DNA from: an uncultured Selenomonadales bacterium
GTDB taxonomy: Bacteria > Bacillota_C > Negativicutes > Selenomonadales > Selenomonadaceae
Direction of reading: 5' to 3'
Length of the DNA: 9,644 bases
NCBI GenBank assembly: GCA_937907035.1
Contig: CALCTX010000238.1
Location: 1-9,644, forward strand
Position 1 is the first letter of the stretch. The number at the start of each line of letters is the position of its first letter. The position numbers and the translations under genes were made by a program. Shown piece after piece: positions 6,743 through 9,644 of this stretch. A model generated the notes under the pieces. That model was given only the letters and a program-made list of their open reading frames with translations, did not search any database and had not been told where the DNA came from.

Positions 6743-7594
6743 ATGAGACAGAAAAGAGTAGCGGCAGTTCATGACATTTCCGGAATCGGAAAATGTTCAC
6801 TTACTGTAGCATTGCCAATCATATCAGCAGCCGGATTGGAATGTTCAGTCCTTCCAACGGCAGTGTTATCAACGCATACAGCCGGTTTTGTTGGTTTTAC
6901 ATATCGTGATCTTACCGAAGATATTGCACCAATCACTAAACACTGGAAGTCATTGGGATTGCCGTTTGATGCGATCTATTCAGGATTTTTAGGGTCGTTT
7001 GAACAGATAGAATTGGTCGGGAATTTATTTGATGCTATCCGGCAGGAAGGTACATTAGTTGCGGTTGATCCGGTAATGGCAGATAATGGCAAGCTTTATC
7101 CGATCTTTCCTGAAGAATTTCCGAAGGCAATGTTGAGTTTGTGTCAAAAAGCTAATTTGATAATGCCGAATTTTACCGAAGCTGCCTTTATGTTGGGGGA
7201 AGATTATGTAGCCGGTCCGTACAGTCGGGAGTATATAGAAGGGTTGATCGGGCGATTGGCAAAAGCTACCGGAGCTAAGCAGATCGTTCTTACCGGGGTA
7301 TATTTTGATGACCGGGAATTAGGGGCCGCAGCCTATGATGCGGAGACAGGGAAAACAGAATATGTTTTAGGGACGAAAATTGACGGCAGTTATCATGGTA
7401 CAGGTGATGTATTTGGCAGTGCGTTAGTAGGCGCGATGCTCACGGGTCATGATCTTGTCGGAGCGGTCAGGATAGCGGTAGATTTTACGATAAATAGTCT
7501 GCTGACAACGAAAGAAGCGGCAACTCCTTGGAATTTTGGTGTCAATTTTGAAGCAAATCTGCCAAAGTATATTAAAGACTTAGGACTGCTGTAA
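6743..7594 (+). CDS. pdxY: Pyridoxal/pyridoxamine kinase (PdxY/PdxK-like)
   Basis: This is an ATP-dependent kinase of the ribokinase superfamily that phosphorylates the hydroxymethyl group of pyridoxal, pyridoxamine or pyridoxine in vitamin B6 salvage. The ATG at 6743 has AAGGAGG (6728-6734) 8 bases upstream and gives 283 residues, normal for the family; the longer open frame crosses the upstream terminator and is not used. Motifs are an N-terminal HDISGIGKCSL (10-20), LPTAVLSTHTAGF (37-49), VDPVMAD (108-114), PNFTEA (142-147) and the anion-hole and catalytic GTGDVFGS (219-226) with Asp222 as base. The family cannot be separated from hydroxymethylpyrimidine kinases by motif alone, but the N-terminal half fits the pyridoxamine kinase branch common in Firmicutes. 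No clear terminator follows before the tRNA promoter. Exact substrate preference, and hence the symbol, is less certain than the family. Confidence 0.88.
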   Translation: MRQKRVAAVHDISGIGKCSLTVALPIISAAGLECSVLPTAVLSTHTAGFVGFTYRDLTEDIAPITKHWKSLGLPFDAIYSGFLGSFEQIELVGNLFDAIRQEGTLVAVDPVMADNGKLYPIFPEEFPKAMLSLCQKANLIMPNFTEAAFMLGEDYVAGPYSREYIEGLIGRLAKATGAKQIVLTGVYFDDRELGAAAYDAETGKTEYVLGTKIDGSYHGTGDVFGSALVGAMLTGHDLVGAVRIAVDFTINSLLTTKEAATPWNFGVNFEANLPKYIKDLGLL

Positions 7595-7645
7595 CTGCGC
7601 AGAGATGTCCCCGCTTTGTTGCACTGAGGTATTAGAAGAAAAATC

Positions 7646-7674
7646 TTGTTATATAGATTGTTTTTTTGTATAAT
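7646..7674 (+). promoter_or_regulatory. Promoter of tRNA-Val
   Basis: TTGTTA (7646-7651) and a perfect TATAAT (7669-7674) are separated by 17 bases. Transcription would start near 7681, eight bases before the mature tRNA 5' end. This is the strongest promoter in the window, as expected for a tRNA gene. Confidence 0.85.
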
Positions 7675-7688
7675 GCTTTTGTCGGCAT

Positions 7689-7765
7689 GCGCTGTTAGCT
7701 CAGTTGGTCAGAGTATCACCTTGACATGGTGGGGGTCACTGGTTCGAGCCCAGTACAGCGCACCA
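7689..7765 (+). tRNA. tRNA-Val(GAC)
   Basis: The acceptor stem GCGCTGT (7689-7695) pairs perfectly with ACAGCGC (7755-7761), followed by discriminator A and an encoded CCA (7763-7765). The D arm is GCTC/GAGT. The anticodon stem TCACC/GGTGG encloses the loop TTGACAT, giving anticodon GAC (7723-7725), which reads valine codons GUC/GUU. The T arm is ACTGG/CCAGT with loop TTCGAGC. Mature length is 77 bases. It is a single tRNA unit with its own promoter and terminator. Open reading frames across this stretch are not genes. Confidence 0.97.
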
Positions 7766-7779
7766 TTTTTGAGAAAGAG

Positions 7780-7804
7780 ATTGCTGCTTCGGCAGCAATT
7801 TTTT
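7780..7804 (+). terminator. Terminator of the tRNA-Val gene
   Basis: An 8-bp perfect stem (ATTGCTGC at 7780-7787, GCAGCAAT at 7792-7799) is capped by a very stable C(TTCG)G tetraloop and followed by six T residues to 7804. Confidence 0.9.
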
Positions 7805-7817
7805 GTTTTAGAGACTT

Positions 7818-7870
7818 TGTGGATAAGTATTGCAAAAATCTGTGGATATGTGGATTGTTTTTGTGGATAA
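7818..7870 (-). repeat. Cluster of four DnaA-box-like nonamers
   Basis: Two perfect copies of TGTGGATAA (7818-7826 and 7862-7870), the reverse complement of the DnaA box TTATCCACA, flank TGTGGATAT (7841-7849, one mismatch) and TGTGGATTG (7849-7857, two mismatches). All four have the same orientation within 53 bases, and a fifth, TGTGGACAA (one mismatch), lies at 7933-7941. I saw no other perfect copies in the window. An AT-only run (7867-7885) overlaps and follows the fourth box. The gene-free stretch 7805-7972 otherwise holds only a weak hairpin (7885-7909) and the methyltransferase ribosome binding site. The cluster may bind DnaA as a titration or regulatory site; dnaA is not nearby in the window. 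Confidence 0.6.
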
Positions 7871-7910
7871 ATTTTATATTATTTAGTATGCCAAGAGATT
7901 AGGCATATTT

Positions 7911-7916
7911 TTGACA
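7911..7916 (+). promoter_or_regulatory. Possible -35 element before the methyltransferase gene
   Basis: A perfect TTGACA lies 57 bases before the methyltransferase ATG. I see no good -10 hexamer at 15-19 bases, and the expected position is occupied by the DnaA-box-like TGTGGACAA (7933-7941). The promoter is therefore doubtful, or it needs help from a bound protein. Confidence 0.25.
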
Positions 7917-7972
7917 GACGAGCATAATGTCTTGTGGACAAATATCAATGTGGGAAAGGAGAGACTCAGTAC

Positions 7973-8584
7973 ATGGAACGGGGACAGGATTTTTTTAACA
8001 GCCGGGCAGCAGAGTGGGATCAAAAACGAGTAACTGATAAACGGCGTCTTGAGTTTCTGTTGTCGTTGATCAATGTACCGGGGCAGGGGAGGATCCTGGA
8101 TGTCGGTTGCGGGACGGGCGTGTTTTTAGAGTATTTGCTTCGGGGAAAAGCTAATGATACTCTGGCTGTCGAGGCGATTGACTTTTCTTCGGGAATGTTG
8201 GAAATTGCAAAATCTAAATATGAAAAACACACCAATATAAATTTTGTTTGTGCGGATATCCGTCAGCATGAATTGCAGGCAGAAAACTATGATCTTATCA
8301 GTTGCTTGAATTTTTTTCCGCATCTTACGATGTTGAAAGAAAAAGAAGCTTATTTATGTAAGACATTTCGGGCGCTGAAAGCTGGCGGAGAATTAGTTAT
8401 TATGCATGATATTTCACGGGCTGCTGTCAATGGGATTCATGAACATAAACCGGAAACATTTAATGATAAATTGCCATCGGCACGAGATACGGGAATTTTG
8501 TTGCTGAAAGCCGGATTTTCAGATGTTGTCGGAATTGAAGATGATTATCTGTTTTTTGTGCGGGGAAAGAAAACGGCAAAATAA
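7973..8584 (+). CDS. Class I SAM-dependent methyltransferase, substrate unknown
   Basis: This is a soluble 203-residue protein with a Rossmann-type methyltransferase core. Motif I is ILDVGCGTG (41-49), the SAM-ribose acidic residue is Asp70 in EAIDFSSGM, and Asp95 in CADI is the adenine-contact region. After NFFPH (113-117) comes a KAGGELVIMHD strand. The N-terminal FFNSRAAEWD and the later HDISRAAVNGIHEH with DKLPSAR place it in a UbiE-like family common in anaerobic Firmicutes and methanogens, whose substrate is not known to me. The ATG at 7973 is preceded by AAAGGAGAG, with AGGAG at 7957-7961 about 11 bases upstream; the longer GTG frame from 7934 lacks a ribosome binding site. The gene stands alone between the tRNA and a convergent gene, so the neighbours do not indicate a role. 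Confidence 0.88.
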   Translation: MERGQDFFNSRAAEWDQKRVTDKRRLEFLLSLINVPGQGRILDVGCGTGVFLEYLLRGKANDTLAVEAIDFSSGMLEIAKSKYEKHTNINFVCADIRQHELQAENYDLISCLNFFPHLTMLKEKEAYLCKTFRALKAGGELVIMHDISRAAVNGIHEHKPETFNDKLPSARDTGILLLKAGFSDVVGIEDDYLFFVRGKKTAK

Positions 8585-8627
8585 AAGCGCATGCAATTGA
8601 TAAATTATCATAATTGCATGCGCTTTT
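8583..8627. terminator. Bidirectional terminator between convergent genes
   Basis: A perfect 16-bp inverted repeat (AAAAGCGCATGCAATT at 8583-8598 and its complement at 8612-8627) has a 13-base loop. It gives a T-run on each strand, so it can end both the methyltransferase and HD-GYP transcripts. The left arm overlaps the methyltransferase stop codon. Confidence 0.92.
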
Positions 8628-8640
8628 GGTTTGTAGATCA

Positions 8641-9644
8641 TTAATCCTGTAAAAATTGCGCCGGATCAACACGCATTCGGAATAAAAGCGGGAAAAGGTC
8701 TTTATCTTCGATGACTTGTTCGATGCAGTTCCCCGGACATTCCGCTGTATTTAATACATATGGTTTTTCCAGTACTTTTGCGTTATGATCGGCAAAAACA
8801 CAGATCAACGGAACCTGGGTACGTCCATATTCGCATTCTTTAACAATAGCATAGCCGTAAATAGTTTTTATTATAGTTCCGACCGGATAAAGGGCAACAT
8901 TGTTAAAGAAGATATTGAGCATATCCTCGTCAAATTGTCCTTTGCAGCAGCTGGTCATTATTTTATATGCGATATGAGGTTTATAAGCTTTTTTATATGG
9001 CCGGTCGCTGGTCAGAGCATCATATACATCGGCAACAGCGACAATTCTGGCAAATTTATGGATAGAAGATCCTTCAAGGTTGTGAGGATAGCCGGTCCCG
9101 TCGAGATGTTCGTGATGCTGGGAAACTATGGTCAGCGGAATTATGTTATTAAAAGCATGGATTTCTTTGAGCTTCATCCGGCCGATTTCCGGATGTTGTT
9201 TTACGACATCAAATTCCTCCGGGGAAAGACTTGCCGGTTTATTTAATATTTCCAGAGGGACATTGACTTTGCCTATATCGTGAAGCATGCTGCCCAATAC
9301 TAAATCCAGCATATCTTTCTTTGAAAGATGACAAAAAGACCCGATCATAGCCGAAAGGATTGCCACGTTTACGCAATGGGCAAACGTGTAGCTGTCATAC
9401 AGACGGAGATCTGTCATTTGTACCAAATTGCTGCGTTGCTTGAAAAGGTCAAAAAGAATCGTTTCAGCAACCTGTTCCAACGGCTCAATGTTCAGAGTAT
9501 TGCTGACGATGATATCATCAAAAGCTTCTGTTACCCGGTGAATAGCAACTACCCGCGTTTTTTCCTGGACGATATCTTCCGGAGGAAGTAATTGAAAAGA
9601 CGGATTGAGCGAGGTTACACTCAAGGCTTTTATACCGAGCTTAC
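8641..9644 (-). CDS. HD-GYP domain protein, probable c-di-GMP phosphodiesterase (5' end missing)
   Basis: This is a metal-dependent phosphohydrolase of the HD-GYP family, which hydrolyses cyclic di-GMP to control motility, adhesion and other lifestyle traits. All hallmark residues are present: AHCVNVA, HDIGKVNVP, the spaced KQHPEIG, HHEHLDGTGYP and VADVYDALTSDRPY, so it should be active. About 80 residues follow the catalytic domain: a YPVGTIIKT segment, then a part with TAECPGNC, ending in FLQD. No receiver or membrane domain is visible. The frame stays open to the right edge, and residues before the in-frame TTG at 9624 (KLGIKA) fit the family's N-terminal region (a LGI motif before the domain). 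The gene is therefore partial here and its true start lies beyond 9644. About 333 residues are visible. Confidence 0.93.
   Translation of the reverse strand, partial: KLGIKALSVTSLNPSFQLLPPEDIVQEKTRVVAIHRVTEAFDDIIVSNTLNIEPLEQVAETILFDLFKQRSNLVQMTDLRLYDSYTFAHCVNVAILSAMIGSFCHLSKKDMLDLVLGSMLHDIGKVNVPLEILNKPASLSPEEFDVVKQHPEIGRMKLKEIHAFNNIIPLTIVSQHHEHLDGTGYPHNLEGSSIHKFARIVAVADVYDALTSDRPYKKAYKPHIAYKIMTSCCKGQFDEDMLNIFFNNVALYPVGTIIKTIYGYAIVKECEYGRTQVPLICVFADHNAKVLEKPYVLNTAECPGNCIEQVIEDKDLFPLLFRMRVDPAQFLQD

Noticed and set aside
7595..7645. Possible terminator for the pyridoxal kinase gene
   Set aside because: Only a short CTGCGCAG palindrome near the stop codon, with no following T-run; not enough to call a terminator.
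7646..7870. 74-codon open frame on the plus strand
   Set aside because: It spans the tRNA-Val promoter, the tRNA, its terminator and the DnaA-box cluster; no protein family or ribosome binding site is visible.
8785..9246. 153-codon plus-strand open frame opposite the HD-GYP gene
   Set aside because: It is antisense to clear HD-GYP catalytic motifs and has no recognisable domain; a shadow of the real gene.

Overview
The window is bacterial and most likely from an anaerobic, moderately low-GC Firmicute. Short intergenic gaps, strong AAGGAGG-type ribosome binding sites, TTG/GTG starts, sigma-A-like promoters and protein style suggest the Negativicutes (Sporomusa/Pelosinus/Selenomonas side). That placement is an impression from sequence style, not from a search.

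Positions 69-6163 hold a complete, tightly packed, plus-strand set of [NiFe]-hydrogenase maturation genes: hypA, hypB, a HyaD/HybD-type maturation protease, hypF, hypC, hypD and hypE. Every junction is abutting, overlapping or only a few bases apart, so the seven genes look translationally coupled. Together they make the Fe(CN)2CO group (HypF and HypE make cyanide from carbamoyl phosphate; HypC and HypD assemble and carry the iron centre), insert nickel (HypA, HypB) and clip the C-terminus of the hydrogenase large subunit (protease). The protease family points to a group 1, membrane-associated uptake-type [NiFe] hydrogenase. Its structural genes are not in the window and may lie upstream. An intrinsic terminator (28-53) sits directly before the hypA ribosome binding site.

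Positions 6164-7604 hold a small secreted protein of unknown function (6247-6648), an 18-bp perfect palindrome, a terminator overlapping a likely promoter, and a pyridoxal/pyridoxamine kinase gene (6743-7594).

Positions 7646-7972 hold a well-formed promoter, a tRNA-Val(GAC) gene with encoded CCA and its terminator. These are followed by a gene-free stretch carrying a same-orientation cluster of DnaA-box-like nonamers beside an AT-only tract. This cluster is the least expected feature of the window.

Positions 7973-8584 encode a class I SAM-dependent methyltransferase. It converges, across a 16-bp-stem bidirectional terminator, on a minus-strand HD-GYP (cyclic-di-GMP phosphodiesterase type) gene. 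That gene's 5' end runs off the right edge of the window.

I found no mobile element, CRISPR array or clearly new multi-gene system. The main content is a canonical hydrogenase maturation operon. The second-look items are regulatory sites (DnaA-box cluster, palindrome, terminator/start arrangement) and a few family-level deviations (HypA zinc site, HypB GTP-binding motif, protease position).
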